DNA from: Steinernema hermaphroditum
Taxonomy: Eukaryota > Nematoda > Chromadorea > Rhabditida > Steinernematidae
Direction of reading: 5' to 3'
Assembly (NCBI GenBank): GCA_030435675.1
Contig: CM059623.1
Coordinates: forward strand, 10,504,012-10,568,011
Length of the DNA stretch: 64,000 bases
Under the pieces are notes generated by a model. That model did not search any database. It saw only the letters and a list, made by a program, of their open reading frames with translations, and had not been told where the DNA came from. Shown in pieces: positions 1-17,193 of the stretch. The position numbers and the translations under genes are program-made. Positions within the stretch are counted from its first letter, which is position 1. Each line of letters opens with the position of its first letter.

Positions 1-400
1 GGCGAGCGCCAGCGAGCCTGTAGAGGCGAACATCTTTTAGGGCGAGCGTCAGCGAGCCTGTAGAGGCGAACAGCTTTTGAGGCGAGCGCCAGCGAGCCTG
101 TAGAGGCGAACAGCTTCCGGGGCGAGCGTCAGCGAGCCTGTAGAGGCGAACAACTGATTGGGCGAGCGTCAGCGAGCCTGTAGAGGCGAACAGCTTCCGG
201 GGCGAGCGTCAGCGAGCCTGTAGAGGCGAATAACTGATTGGGCGAGCGTCAGCGAGCCTGTAGAGGCGAACAGCTTCCGGGGCGAGCGTCAGCGAGCCTG
301 TAGAGGCGAACAACTGATTGGGCGAGCGTCAGCGAGCCTGTAGAGGCGAACAGCTTCCGGGGCGAGCGTCAGCGAGCCTGTTGAGACGAATAAATCTAAA
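1..400. repeat. 40-bp tandem satellite, 10 copies
   Basis: Ten head-to-tail copies of a 40-bp unit, each starting ggcgagcg(c/t)cagcgagcc, run from the first base to about 400, so the array continues outside the window. The first 30 bp are nearly invariant. The last 10 bp alternate between cagcttccgg and caactgattg from unit 3 onward, giving an 80-bp higher-order period. The last unit (361-400) is degraded. No gene function is implied. Confidence 0.97.
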
Positions 401-1646
401 TAGACGGCCTGGAGTCAGCCTAAAGTAGCACTTTCTTTTTTGGTTTTTCCCCCAACAATAAACAATAAATAGTGTCCCGCGGACAGCATTAGGTATATAC
501 CCACCGTAGCCCGGCTCTCTTTCAGCCCCGATTTTCCGCCGTTTGAATACTTTTGACGGGGGGTAAGGCGCCCGCACATAACAGCCCTGCGAAGCAGGGC
601 TGTTTAAAATAAAGAATGTGGTAATATTTTTGTGAAACTCAAATACGAAGTGTAGCAGCTTTCTATGTATCTTTATATCCGGAAAAGTTTAATTTTTTAG
701 CAGCCTTTCATAGCAGCCTTCTATTTATGACTATATATGGAAAAGCTCCGTAACTACAAGTTGTACTCTGTACGCTAACACGGAATTTACCAACGTCCGA
801 AGGACCATTTCCAGCGAATTACAACTCCATTGTCCAGAAGCGTCAACGTCATTTAGTGTTATAATAGACTTGCTAAATTGGTCTAAATTGCTCACTCCAA
901 GGAAATGAATACACAAAGTAGGTTCTTTGGGATAATAACGTTGCCCAGCCAGATTTTGCCTGTAAACTTCAGTCGGCGAGTCTTGTGTGCTGCTCAGCAT
1001 AACACATCAATCTATTTCACTCAGAACTGTATCTTCGGTTTTTTATTTGACAATAATCACTTACATTTTTGATTGGCTTTGAACGCTAGGACAAAATATT
1101 TCGAATTGAAAGAAACAATTCCGCGGTTTCGAGAAAAAATGGATTTGTGATGTTAAGAAATTTCTAGTTTTTTTCGAGGAAAAGACGTTCATTTTTTACA
1201 AAAATCACCTGAACTTACGATGGCAAACGTCTTCTCGCGATTGAAAGTCGATCGCACGAAAATCCGTGGGTCTACAAGAATCTCTTCACTAACGTGCCTC
1301 AGTATAGTGGCTCACCTCGGGCTCCAATCGCCGATGACGCGATCAACAAGAAGAGCAAGGCGGTCAACATCGTGGGCCGAGGACGTCCGGCTGCACTGAT
1401 TTGCATGGAACGGACAGTAGTCAACAATAAGACGCAAGCGGTTGTGATGTGTCACAATTACACAGCGCGATGAGAGGGAGGGAATGTCACCTGTCGATAT
1501 AAACAAAATCGCCGAACGAGCGATACGAAAATGGACCACATGTTGGCCTCCTGGACCATATGTCCGTTGCTGAGAACGTTTTATTAGCTGTAGTACTACG
1601 AACACGACAAAAACAGAGAACATAAATTACAGTGTATCTAATCGAT
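401..1646. other. Non-coding stretch between satellite and chemoreceptor gene
   Basis: I find no exon chain here. The only structure is a perfect hairpin at 580-604 with 11-bp arms (aacagccctgc) around a 3-base loop. The rest is AT-rich and includes the 3' flank of the minus-strand receptor gene that stops at 1647. Confidence 0.6.
580..604. repeat. Perfect 11-bp hairpin
   Basis: Arms at 580-590 and 594-604 are exact reverse complements separated by gaa. It sits 180 bp beyond the satellite array and 1 kb from the nearest gene end. It could be a repeat-family terminus; nothing shows transcription. Confidence 0.8.
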
Positions 1647-2740
1647 CTAAAACGGATAAACGGAGTTACGAGCAGCTGCTTCTCTCGAGAGAGCCGACTC
1701 AAATTTCTGGACATAAATGGTCTGAACACTGTTGGAACGAGAGATGATCTTCTTGGCCTTTTTGAGAAGACCGACGGCGTTCTTTCTCAGTTCACTGAAA
1801 GGCTACCCTGTGTGGGAGTTGGTCAGGACCACAAACCTATTGAAATGCAAGTGAAGACAACAGGCGAATGTGAACAAGAAGGTCCAGGCGTGATGCTGAA
1901 TAATCCAGATCGTTCTGTTGTCATTGAAGATATCGTACCAGTAATGGTAGAAACAAGCCAGGAACAAAGTATAGACGAAGCCTCCAATGACCGCTACCAA
2001 GAAGCGGATCTCATTCCAACGAGTTTGCAGCTTCTTAGCAAAAATATAGATCCCTATGATGGCATAGGCGACGATATTGAGAATCATCGGGACGACGGAA
2101 AACCAAAGTTGCATGGAAAAGTTGAGTCTTGACAGTCGAGTGCTACGGTAGCTTTTGAAGGTGAGGATTTGGAAATCCATGTGGGAGTGCGTGTCGAAGA
2201 TGAGGAGGCAGATGGTGAAGTAAACGCCAACAAAGAAGCTGATTGGAAGACAGATCTGAAATTAACAATCTTGGAGCTGAACTTTATGAATTTCGAGAGG
2301 AAGAATATCTTCGTAATTTATGTGGAATCACTTACCATTTCCACTTTCAATAGGAACGTTGTATCGGTAATGACCGCCAATCTGTTGATTGCGAGCGCCA
2401 ACTCCAAGAACACCATCGCCATCCAACTTCCCAAAATTAGAGCTCCGACAAACTTGTCGATGAACGGTCTCTTCTCGAGTGGAATGTCGCCGACCATGAC
2501 GATAACGCTTGCAATGGCTAGGCAAAAGAGCTGGACCAGGTCGCTCACGCAGAGAAGAGCGATGATTCGGAAGGTTCTGTTGGCCCGTAACTCCGACAGC
2601 AAAATCACCTGAAGCATTCGTATATTCGAGCAGTTTCAGTGTAATCCTACAGCTAGAACAAAGCCTGTGAAGAAGAATCCGATCAAGCTGTTCAGAGCGT
2701 AACTGACACCGATGAAGAAAGTGTCGTCGAAGGTCACCAT
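1647..2740 (-). CDS. Seven-transmembrane nematode chemoreceptor-like protein (Srt/Srx-like)
   Basis: Four exons: 2740-2651, 2608-2336, 2255-1837 and 1794-1647. Introns are 42, 80 and 42 bp, all GT-AG, and the exons total 930 nt (309 residues). The ATG at 2740 opens a hydrophobic first helix (GFFFTGFVLA). Exon 2 carries helices 2-3, ending in the receptor-like motif LALAINRLAVI. Exon 3 carries helices 4-7 (VAVIGGFVYTLFLACFYHYW lies in the sixth). The last exon joins to give HFNSELRKNAVGLLKKAKK, which matches the cytoplasmic helix after TM7 in nematode serpentine receptors. Such proteins are usually plasma-membrane or ciliary receptors in sensory neurons; the ligand is unknown. The subfamily assignment is inference from motif style. 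Confidence 0.85.
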
Positions 2741-3821
2741 ACCGATCTGAAGGTTCTAAAGTGTAGGACAATTATGAAAAGAAACGCGTTTTGTGTTCGG
2801 GTGGAACAAGTACCCAAGTGCTCAGTCTTGCACACAGAGATACGAGGATAATTATTCCAAATTGCTCTTAGGTTACGTCAACGGAAACAATTAAATGTGA
2901 ACATCATTTAAATGGTCTTAGAAAAGTGTCGAACTTGATGTGTTGGAGTTTTGAGTATTGTTAAATCATGTTTAAAATCTTATTTTGGGGTTTGGGAAAC
3001 TGCAGAAATCGCAATATCTATGAGCGACTCTCAATGAAATCTACTGAATTGCTTCCACTTGCTCGTAATCGGTCATGCGTTATGCCAGGATGGATACTAC
3101 GACAAACCACTCCGGTGACGTTTCAATATTGAATTGAGGATGTCACATGAGAAGCGCCATTGAATTCGATCACAAAAGGTATCCAAAGGGATGCGACTGA
3201 ACACAAATTCAGCTTTTCTCAGTTTCTCTTCTTGGATATGAATACAAAAGCGCAAAAAGCGCAATGCAAAAGGAATCTTGTGGAACAGTATTCGTTTGTG
3301 GTGCAACGTGATAAAACAATGTACCCAACAATGGCTAAAATGGGACCGTCTAATAGTGTCTCAAATACAAAACAGACGAGTTGGCTCGCTTCAGGTGAAC
3401 TTCATGCATTTTTCGCGGCATAAAATCTATGCTGCTAAATCTCAAGAACACCGGAAGTCAACAGTAATCTCATATGTAAATTTGCTGCCTTTGTTTACCT
3501 TATGGCCTTACCGGCACCGGCACCGTCTTGTATGTGAAAAGGCGCCGGCGCCGGTGGCAACGTGAATAAAAACCGGTGCCGGTGAGCTTGTGAAAGATAC
3601 ATTAATATTGGGTTGGGGAGTTGAAGATAGCGGTTTTTTTTTGTTTGGCATCTATTTTCGCACTCTCTACTCTGCGTGCAAAGTTGATGTGTGCGCTATA
3701 TTCGCCAGTCATTTTCGCCGAAAGAAGAACGTAACCATTATTATAAGACATCCATAAAACTTGAGAGTAAACGGTGAAAAAAAAAGAACTTTTTTTTCAG
3801 TCATCAAACACAGGGAGAACA
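2741..3821. other. Intergenic stretch between two minus-strand membrane-protein genes
   Basis: It holds the upstream flank of the receptor gene and the 3' flank of the TMBIM gene. I see no supported exon. A compact CG-rich inverted repeat lies at 3510-3583. Confidence 0.55.
3510..3583. repeat. CG-rich foldback element
   Basis: The sequence accggcaccgg at 3510-3520 is the exact reverse complement of ccggtgccggt at 3573-3583. A self-complementary ggcgccggcgcc block (3541-3552) lies between them. The composition contrasts sharply with the AT-rich surroundings. It could be a short MITE or a regulatory palindrome; I cannot distinguish these. Confidence 0.6.
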
Positions 3822-4667
3822 TCAGTTGCTCTCTTCTCCGAATAACGACAAAAGGCGCGCAAACAGATTCATGATGTCAAGATAGATGTTAGTAGCCGCC
3901 AAAATGTAATCCTCGGGGTCACATTTATTATATGTGTAGTCGACGTCGACCATGAGGTAGACCGAGAAGACGAAGACACCCAATATGTCCATACAGAGTT
4001 CAAGTGCAGGAGTCGGCTTGTAGAAGATCTGAAAGATGCGAGTGGATGCGCGAATATAAATTTATCCTTACGCTGAGGAACATCGACGTGGTTATGATGG
4101 ACATACCGGAAATCGCCATGCCATGGAGCACCTGGAAGTCGTACTTCGTTTGCAAGGTGAACGTTATAAGTGAAATAACAATGACTATAGTCATAATGAC
4201 GATCTGAATGACGGACTGCAGATTATAGAAGAGTACTAAAAGGGAAATGAGCTAGGATGATTATGCACAGAAAGTACATGATATTCCCGTGAAAATTGAA
4301 AGTGAAATGGTGAACACTGTCAGCAGAAGGTAGTTGAGAGGAACCTCTCGGGACTTCCATTGCAATGGGAAAATAATAACGAGGACGAAGATGAAATTCA
4401 CAAACATTATCCATGCGCTGCAAGAAATATATGAGATCGACGGATAACAACTTACTTCTCAGCGATGAACAGGGTTACAGGTGGAAAGACCTGGAAGACG
4501 GTGGAGACTCCAGCGGTGCACAGAAGTTGAGCTAGTACAATACAGAAAACCTTGCGTAAAAAAGCTTAAGAGTTAGATAGATCACTTTGCTTGTGTCAGG
4601 ACTCACCATGCCTAACAGAAATATCGTACTTGTCAGTTTTATAGTTACCTAATTCTACGTCGGTCAT
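3822..4667 (-). CDS. TMBIM/Bax inhibitor-1 (lifeguard-like) membrane protein
   Basis: Five exons: 4667-4607, 4564-4456, 4417-4278, 4235-4072 and 4028-3822. Introns are 42, 38, 42 and 43 bp and the CDS is 681 nt (226 residues). A short polar N-terminus leads into RHAFLRKVFCIVLAQLL, the family's conserved entry to helix 1. About seven hydrophobic segments follow, including the family block LQTKYDF. The C-terminal region reads IYLDIMNLFARLLSLFG, the typical ending of the family. Members sit in ER, Golgi or plasma membranes and modulate calcium leak and cell-death sensitivity. Several paralogues exist in worms, so no symbol is given. The first intron ends in TTAAG rather than CAG; this acceptor is chosen because it restores the conserved FLRKVF junction. 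Confidence 0.9.
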
Positions 4668-5799
4668 GATGAAAGAGGCTGAATGGCACTGGAACGCCGA
4701 GAAAATTAGAGGAAACGTGTGCAAAAGAGTCGAAAAGGAGAGAGGAACGTCGCGCAGTGTAATACCAACGAGGAACTTGATTCGTCGATCTGAAACGGTT
4801 TTTTTTTCTATGATGATGGCTGTTCGATTAAATCGATCGAAGTCCGCGATAACCTTTTGCGATAATTGAAATTGGAAACAAAAGTTTAAAAATGTAGATG
4901 CCATCGCTGAACACAAGATTTTTTGCAACATTTCACTGACTCGGCTTTACGGCTTTAAATCTTGCGTATTCAGAGTTAACTAGATCCTCGAAGATCGAGG
5001 ATCTACCCACGAATTGAGGTTGTCCATGCAGTTTCCGAATGTGGTTTCTGTCTTTTTATGTTTGTTTCTTAGAAATTTTTGTATACCACAAATTCCTTAT
5101 AAATCAACGATGTACTTATTTGTATCTTGTAGTTTGGGAGCATAGACTAGAGGCGAATGCTGTCTGATAAGACTTTCCATGCATCTTCGCCATTACATAT
5201 TGCGACAGCGCATTGTATCGAATGTTTCTCGCATCATAGAAAAAGTGATTGCTTCTGAGACACTTCCATTGCAAGTATGTGTTGAATACGAGTTTGTGCG
5301 AGACGTGAATGATATTTCAAAATGTAACATTATCTGAGTCAGTGCGGTCGACGGGAAGATCAGTTTTTGTACCCCCTGCTGCTTCCGCGCCATCACGCAA
5401 CCTATCTAGTCTTATCGTATCAACCCTGTGTTCCTCGTCACTCTGTTCTGGGCACCAAAAGTGGCTGACCAAAACACTATTTTCCGACTCCTTCCGCGAT
5501 GCATCCTCAAAAACAAATCCATTCAGATGTTTGTTGCCTGATTGCCCTAATCTAAACAAAAGCGCATTTGCTGTTTTGCCCCCATTTTCGTCATAGATCA
5601 CTGTGTTGCCTATTACACGACTCCGTGGACGACAACATGGCGCTGACTTCCGCGGCGGCCCGATAAGAGCACACGCGCGGAGTGGAGGAGCGCGCAACGG
5701 CCTGCAACATTCGTGCTCAGTGTTGATGGCTGTATTGCTGTTCTATTGATTTGATCATTGTAGCAGCTGTTTCCAGATGAGCAGGTGATCGGAGAGAAG
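4668..5799. promoter_or_regulatory. Divergent upstream region of the TMBIM and MRP genes
   Basis: The minus-strand TMBIM gene starts at 4667 and the plus-strand MRP gene at 5800, so this 1.1 kb should hold both promoters. The only distinct structure is a perfect inverted repeat at 4981-5005: 10-bp arms tagatcctcg around a 5-base spacer. No TATA box or trans-splice site can be assigned with confidence. Confidence 0.45.
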
Positions 5800-11601
<5,802 letters not shown>

Positions 11602-11773
11602 TAATTGTAACCTGTGTATTATCTTGCCAAATCCATAAAAGCTCATGCTGTGTCATTTGCATCTGCATTTTTTGTAGCCTTCATTGAACGATCTGATGCT
11701 CCGCATTTATTAATACATGTTAACATGATACAAGGTTACAGCGAAAGAAGCACGACACCAAATAATAACTTTC
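11602..11773. other. Convergent 3' spacer
   Basis: Only 172 bp separate the MRP stop (11601) from the stop of the opposing gene (11774), so the two 3' ends converge. I see no perfect AATAAA for the MRP gene; the nearest A-rich hexamer is cataaa near 11633. Confidence 0.6.
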
Positions 11774-14700
11774 TCACTGCGTCACTACTCGTCTACAAGA
11801 GAGATAACTGAACAACTCCATCCAGGAAGTCGTCTTCTTTCTCATCGGGCAGTGCCCTGGAGAACACACACATCGCCCGCAGTCGGTGCAGCACTCGGAC
11901 TTCGTCGACTCGTAGAAGTCACTTCGCGCCGAGATGATGTTGTTGTTCGTGGGACTAGAAGCAATCCACCACGATTAAACGGATCAGCCGCTGCACTTAC
12001 TAAGTGACAACGACCTTGTCCTCGTGACTTTTGGACCTGATGATCGTGTTGTCGTTGTGGGTCAGCGCATAGGGGATGTCCATGGCCGGGAGATGATATG
12101 TGAGTTTCTGTTCGGTAATGTACAGTGGTTCGGGTTCCTCGACGATGGGTTGGCTCGGAGCTAAAAGGTGTCATCATTTATCTGGAATATGGACAAAAGA
12201 GAATAGTTTTGATGAAAACTCAGGTTTATTTTCGGGATTATTGTCAAAATTAGGCATGAGAGGTTTTCGCCTGAGCAATATTTCATTCGCATGGACAAGC
12301 TGCGGACGCTTGAAAATACAGGTGCGAGGCATTGCCACACACTTGGATGAACTGTTCACTTTAAAATGGGACATCGAAATCATAGAAAAATATTGGAAGT
12401 ATAATAAAAAAGCAGTTAACAATAAAGCAATTATAAGTATCGAAACTGTTAAAGTTGTTTGATGCACATATGGAACCAGAGTGTCGCCACGCTTATCTTT
12501 GATCATGGACAAAGGAGCCACTCCGAATGATATGCGCCAATCCGGCTGTACGGACCAGGATGGAAAGCCGAAAAAGCGTCTGATCGTATAAATTATAAAA
12601 TAAAATAATTTGAAAATCGTCTTAAATCGGACATACAGGGTGTTCCATAAGTTCTGTAACGCCTAAAAATGGCTATATCTCAACGAAAATCCAACGGATT
12701 CGCGTCAAAATTGGTACACCTATAAAAGAGAACTAGGAGAACAATTATCTATAACGATTAATTGAAATCGCCACATTCAGTGAGAGAAAAGGCTTCAAGG
12801 AATTTTTTACAATTCTTCGTCGTGGCCACGAGCCGTCGTGGCCAGTTCATCGCCTATGCTCGCTCCAGAGATCGCTTCAGACTTTTTAAGCTAGTGTGCT
12901 GGATTCGCGAGACTTCACTCTCCAAGAATCCATAGATGGTATAGTCCAGTGGGCTCAGGTCGGCGCTAATGAAGGGCCACATGTCCTTACCCCACTAACT
13001 TGGGGTAGATCTGATTCGCGACCTCCATCGATAATTTCGGTCCATGCGCCGGAATCAACTCTTTCTGGAACACCTAATTATCGTTTTTAAAGTGTTCCTA
13101 AGTGAATCTTGCCACATATGCCTTCAAATTCCATTCTTAATAGATTTTCGAATCAATCCTGACCCCTTTTTGGATAAAAACGGGTTTCGTTTGGCCCATC
13201 CCGCATATTTTAGCGCATACCATGACGGGCTTCGACGGGAAATGGTTGCTTTTGAACTCAACAGATCGAGAAGAACCTGCTTCATGGAAAACTCACTCGT
13301 TATGCTGATTTGGGAATAATTTAATCGAAAAAATTAATTGATCCGTGAACAGGAGTCAACGAATTTCTTTGCTCGTGGCCACGGCTATCAGACTCTTCCA
13401 TTTTTCCCTTCTATACTTCTTTATGTGATGCGTCGGCACGTATCCAGTGGATTTTCTGGGCGAGATTAGCTTCAGGTTATCGTTCACAATGCACTGCGTG
13501 GATGGTTTCAATATTTTTGGAGTCCAAGGCCATTTTTCTAATGTAGCACTCCGGATTTCGCTCAAATCGCTTCTTCACAGCTTAAATCATCAATCTGGTT
13601 AGCGCACTCTTCGGTCTTTCACTTCTAGGACTAGGTTCTATGAATTTTGCGGCTTCATAAAGGCGCAGAAGTCGTTTCGCTGCCGTACAAGCTTTCCGCG
13701 AGCCAGATTCAGCAACTTTCCAATGTCCGATTTTGACCTCTTTTCGCGAAATACGAAACGGCCGCGAAACTCTTTTCTTTGGAGGCCATGACAAATTCTT
13801 ATAATATTGCGGAATATCAGGGAAACAGTGGATATAAGATAAAAAAGGGCCAAGAAAAACGCAGTAAACGTCAAAATAAGTGAAAAGCAAAAAAAAATCA
13901 ACTCAAAACACACATTTTGAAATCCGTTACAGAACTTATGGAACACCCTGTATATATCTAAAACAGGGTTAAAATATTGCGAGTATGAAGTGTTGGTGGT
14001 CAGGCGTCGCGTCGGGCCAACGTCAATTTTCATATTAGCACGATTCCTGAGTCATGTCTTGATAGATCTTGTACGTTTTCCGCGCAAAAGAAACGGAGCA
14101 ACAACCTGATTAGCGCTCTCTTGCCGACCACAAACACTACATTTTTAGCTTTATTTAAAAGGCTATTTCAGGCACGTTCAGGCACGTCAGTCTATCTGCT
14201 TCATAATGAAAGTTTTATCCACTTCTCCACTCCTCAGTGCGATAGGTTTCATTTGCAGTAGTTCGTTTGTTAGTGGTCAGCTATGGGTATCGATATTGTT
14301 CCCCTATGTTCTGTTTATTGGAGCTGCATTGTGATTCGTCGGACTAAATGGCCAATTGTTTTTATACACCGTGCTCACAATATGGTATGAAGAAAGCTGA
14401 GAGCGGAACTGAGAACTTTGCCGTCAATCCACGGCGGCCATCAAGAATTCATAGAATTTTAAAAGTAATTTTAGATGCATAGGTCACCAAAAAAAACAAT
14501 TTCGATTCAAAACAGCAAAGTTTTTTAGTTGGCGATTCGATGAAACAAATGGCGAATCACATTCGTTTTCGAAGCGAAAGCATTTGATTTTCTGCGATGT
14601 AATTACTTGTGATTACTGTAAGTCCATGTTTCGAAGTCCGTTATTTCCTCAGATTGGAGTAATATCCCTTATCGTCCAATAGAGGAATCAATTACTTTTA

Positions 14701-15113
14701 AATAGATACATACTTAGTCCCTACAGAGTATAATCATCACTTTATTGCGCGACTTGTGCCCAGTCAAAACAAATTCAAACCACGCTATAATTCTGCGGTA
14801 CTTAGCTAATTACTTCTTGTCATGCATTCAAGTCGGAAGAAAAAGCTGGAGGTGACTCACCTTTGGGCGTCCCTCCGACCTTGTATCTTCCGCAGGAGAT
14901 GCAATCGGCTTTGTCCGGCATCGTCCACTCGTTGTTTTCGTCACGCACGAATTGATGCATCGTGGAGAGGCCATTAATTAGGAGCCACTCCGTTATTTGG
15001 GGTCGTAGCTTCGTCGGCGCTGCGTCCTGCAGCGCCGCAAGGTCGGCGTCGGGCCTGAGGAAGTGCAGGAGCGAGGCGAGATCGTCGCGACTCAATTGAA
15101 ATATCGTCGGCAT
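11774..15113 (-). CDS. Unrecognised 197-residue protein with C-terminal cysteine cluster
   Basis: Three exons: 15113-14861, 12160-12001 and 11954-11774. Introns are 2,700 and 46 bp. Lengths of 253, 160 and 181 nt sum to 594. The phases agree at both junctions: GTPK-A-PSQP across the long intron and VVVTY-PTNNN across the short one. A good acceptor (ccatttcag) lies 24 nt before the ATG, compatible with trans-splicing or an upstream exon. There is no signal peptide or membrane segment. The N-terminal 80 residues look helical (SRDDLASLLHFL). A CISCG pair occurs at 71-75. Residues 159-173 hold six cysteines (CCxxCxxCxCxxxxC), suggesting metal binding; that is inference. I do not recognise the family. 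The long intron contains a Tc1/mariner element, and the two distal exons converge on the MRP gene. Confidence 0.75.
12174..12600 (-). other. Intronic open frame with one membrane segment, status unclear
   Basis: Just beside the transposon, the minus strand is open from about 12600 (possible acceptor gatcag) to a stop at 12174. It starts RFFGFPSWSVQPDWR and has one hydrophobic stretch (SILIIALLLTAFLLYF), then a basic tail. I could not join it in phase to the flanking exons. It could be a nested gene fragment, transposon-carried sequence or chance. Confidence 0.2.
12636..13950 (-). mobile_element. Tc1/mariner-family DNA transposon (1,315 bp, degenerate transposase)
   Basis: Perfect 26-bp inverted terminal repeats (12636-12661 and 13925-13950, starting cagggtgttccataagttc) are flanked by TA on both sides, the usual target duplication. 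Minus-strand pieces resemble a Tc1/mariner transposase. One is a helix-turn-helix-like stretch near 13600-13790 (SRKACTAAKRLLRLYEAAKF, then RPKSA). Another is near 12885-12975, ending SADLSPLDYTIYGFLES, which matches the PDLNPLDY...LE block around the last catalytic Asp. The pieces lie in different frames with stops between them, so the enzyme looks dead. It lies inside the first intron of the 197-residue protein gene, same strand. Confidence 0.9.
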
Positions 15114-16711
15114 GCCGGAGGCCGCAAATCTGACGAACTGAAATGGAAAAACGGAAAAATATGTGACACGAACAAGTGACCGAAATGATAGATGTCCCCG
15201 TGGCGATCGATATCGCCTCAGGAGGCCCGGAAGGGACACGACGGGTTAAGGAGCAAGGGGTGGCGCCCGGAGTGGCCATAATTGGCTTGCGACATTAGGC
15301 GTTGCAGAAGGTGCCAAGCGGTGGTCAGAGGTGCGCGCGGCAAATTGACTTGTCTTACTCCGAGGACACGGCGGCACGAGTCTTTGAAGGGCACGCCATG
15401 GTTGCCTCGAGAGCACACGGCGCGGAGATTAGGAACACGGCGGCTCACCGCTCTTAAGGAGGATTGTGACTATTTTCGCCGTGCGGATGCCGCGGGGAAA
15501 ACAGCGCTAATAGCTGTAGAGATGCGGTCATTCGAGGGAAAGCGGAGTTGTTAATTGGAGGGTGACACACCGGATGGGATCATAAATTATCCTGTGCAGC
15601 TCTAACACAGGTAGGCTGATTTGTCTGAGTTCACCAACGACCATCCACCAATACCGGGTTCACCAACGATTACTTGTAGTTGGGCGCTTGAAAATGGCAT
15701 TTAGACGAATAGACGACAATGATTCTCGCAAAATAAGTGACCGGCCTTCAAGTCAGAAGATAAACAAGCTTTTTACTCCGAATAGTAAAGTAATTGTCGT
15801 CAATTAGTTCAATCTACACGGACCATTAGTTGGTAATGATATGTGTTTTTTAAATTGGATTACTAGGGATTAGAGTTGGCGAATTCGGATACCCGGAATC
15901 AGCGGTGAGAACAAATATGTTCCTGTTGAAAAAGGATAATATGCCTTTTCGGCATGCCTAGAGTGCACGTGGGATAATATAGTCCAGTTATACCACTAGT
16001 GTGCTAAATTTCAGCCGAATCGATGGTACACACTTTTTACCAGTCCGTTGTTATACTGCCTACTCACGTCATTTCTTTTTGGTCTCTTATATGTGTTTCA
16101 TGTCGACTAGGGTGATTCTTTGAATATAACTACGAAAATATGAAAAATCACTTTTCAGAAAATTGCTTTCTGAACAGACGCTTTGAGGGCACTTCCACAA
16201 GAAACCACAAATCAAATATTCATTTTAGGCGTCTCTGGCACGAACACATAAACAAGGAAATATTTCAAAAGTGCGACAAAATTTGACATTTTGAATGTTA
16301 TGGCTATGCACTTGCTCGGAGCGACAAAAGCGACAGGCTAAGCGCTCTGGAAGCGTATTTTTGAGCGAATATGGAGAGTATGAGCTAAGATAAGAAGACG
16401 AAGCATGTTGTGATTCCTAATCCTTGTTACGTCAAAGCTGAGCGTAGAAGCAAAAACATACATAAGCCTTTTTGTTATTTTTTTTCTGAACACATTACTT
16501 CCGCCAAGCTGTTCGTACAGAAAAAAAGGAAAAAAGACTTCTTCGGCACTTAATTAAGTCCGAAGAGCACTGAAAAGAACTTTCAACAAAAGGCACGAAC
16601 CTATTTTTTAGAATGGAGGGAGAAAATGGATGGCTGTGTCCACAGAAACAAAAAACCCGCATTGAGAATTGTGCAATTAGCGGTTAGAAATGCTTCTCAC
16701 ACGGAACATTT

Positions 16712-16862
16712 AAAGGTGCCCCCCGCCGATTTGGCCGAAATTGTGCACACAAGTACTGCTCAGAGACTGTATTACTCCTGCAAAATATTACTGGCCCTTG
16801 TCTAGTCTAAAAGGACAGTACTTGTCTGCAACATTTCAACCAAATCGGCGGGGGGCACCTTT
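16712..16862. mobile_element. MITE-like foldback element
   Basis: The 23-bp arms at 16712-16734 and 16840-16862 are perfect reverse complements (aaaggtgccccccgccgatt start). A nested inverted pair (acaagtactg near 16749 and cagtacttgt near 16815) lies inside. The GC-rich arms contrast with AT-rich flanks, as expected of a non-autonomous inverted-repeat transposon. No clear target duplication was found. Confidence 0.75.
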
Positions 16863-17157
16863 CCCTTGTAAATTCTGTGACAATGGCAGGTGCGTTTAAA
16901 ACACTGGCAAAGAACATAGCGGTCTAGTTGTTCTGAGGCACTTGATATCCAAATCGACACTTCACGTATAAAGGCGTTTGACATTACATTACAACCAACA
17001 ACGGAACCTTTCGAATTGTTCGTCTTCAATTGAGCTGAATTTTCATTTTGCATATTGGAAGAAGCCGGCTATATCCGATAGCAAAGGAATTCCTTTGCCA
17101 CGATTCCACAAAATCAAAAGCATTAGAAATTTCCAAAATTGACATTTGGCTTATTTG

Positions 17158-17193
17158 TATTGGGTTGATGCATTTTCACCGCACCAACCCAAT
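17158..17193. mobile_element. 36-bp palindrome made of two mariner-like termini
   Basis: The sequence tattgggttgatgcat at 17158 matches the terminal repeat of the mariner element at 50149. About 26 bp later caacccaata gives the inverse terminus, with almost nothing between. It looks like an extreme internal deletion product or a terminus foldback. Confidence 0.6.

Noticed and set aside
5317..5697. 126-codon minus-strand frame upstream of the MRP gene
   Set aside because: No domain, signal or splice continuation; overlaps an open plus-strand frame of similar quality, so probably chance in GC-rich promoter DNA.
14820..15239. Extending the first exon of the 197-residue protein upstream to 15239 (start MSLPGLLRRYR)
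   Set aside because: A strong acceptor (ccatttcag) lies between that start and the well-composed region, so the upstream part is more likely intron or leader.
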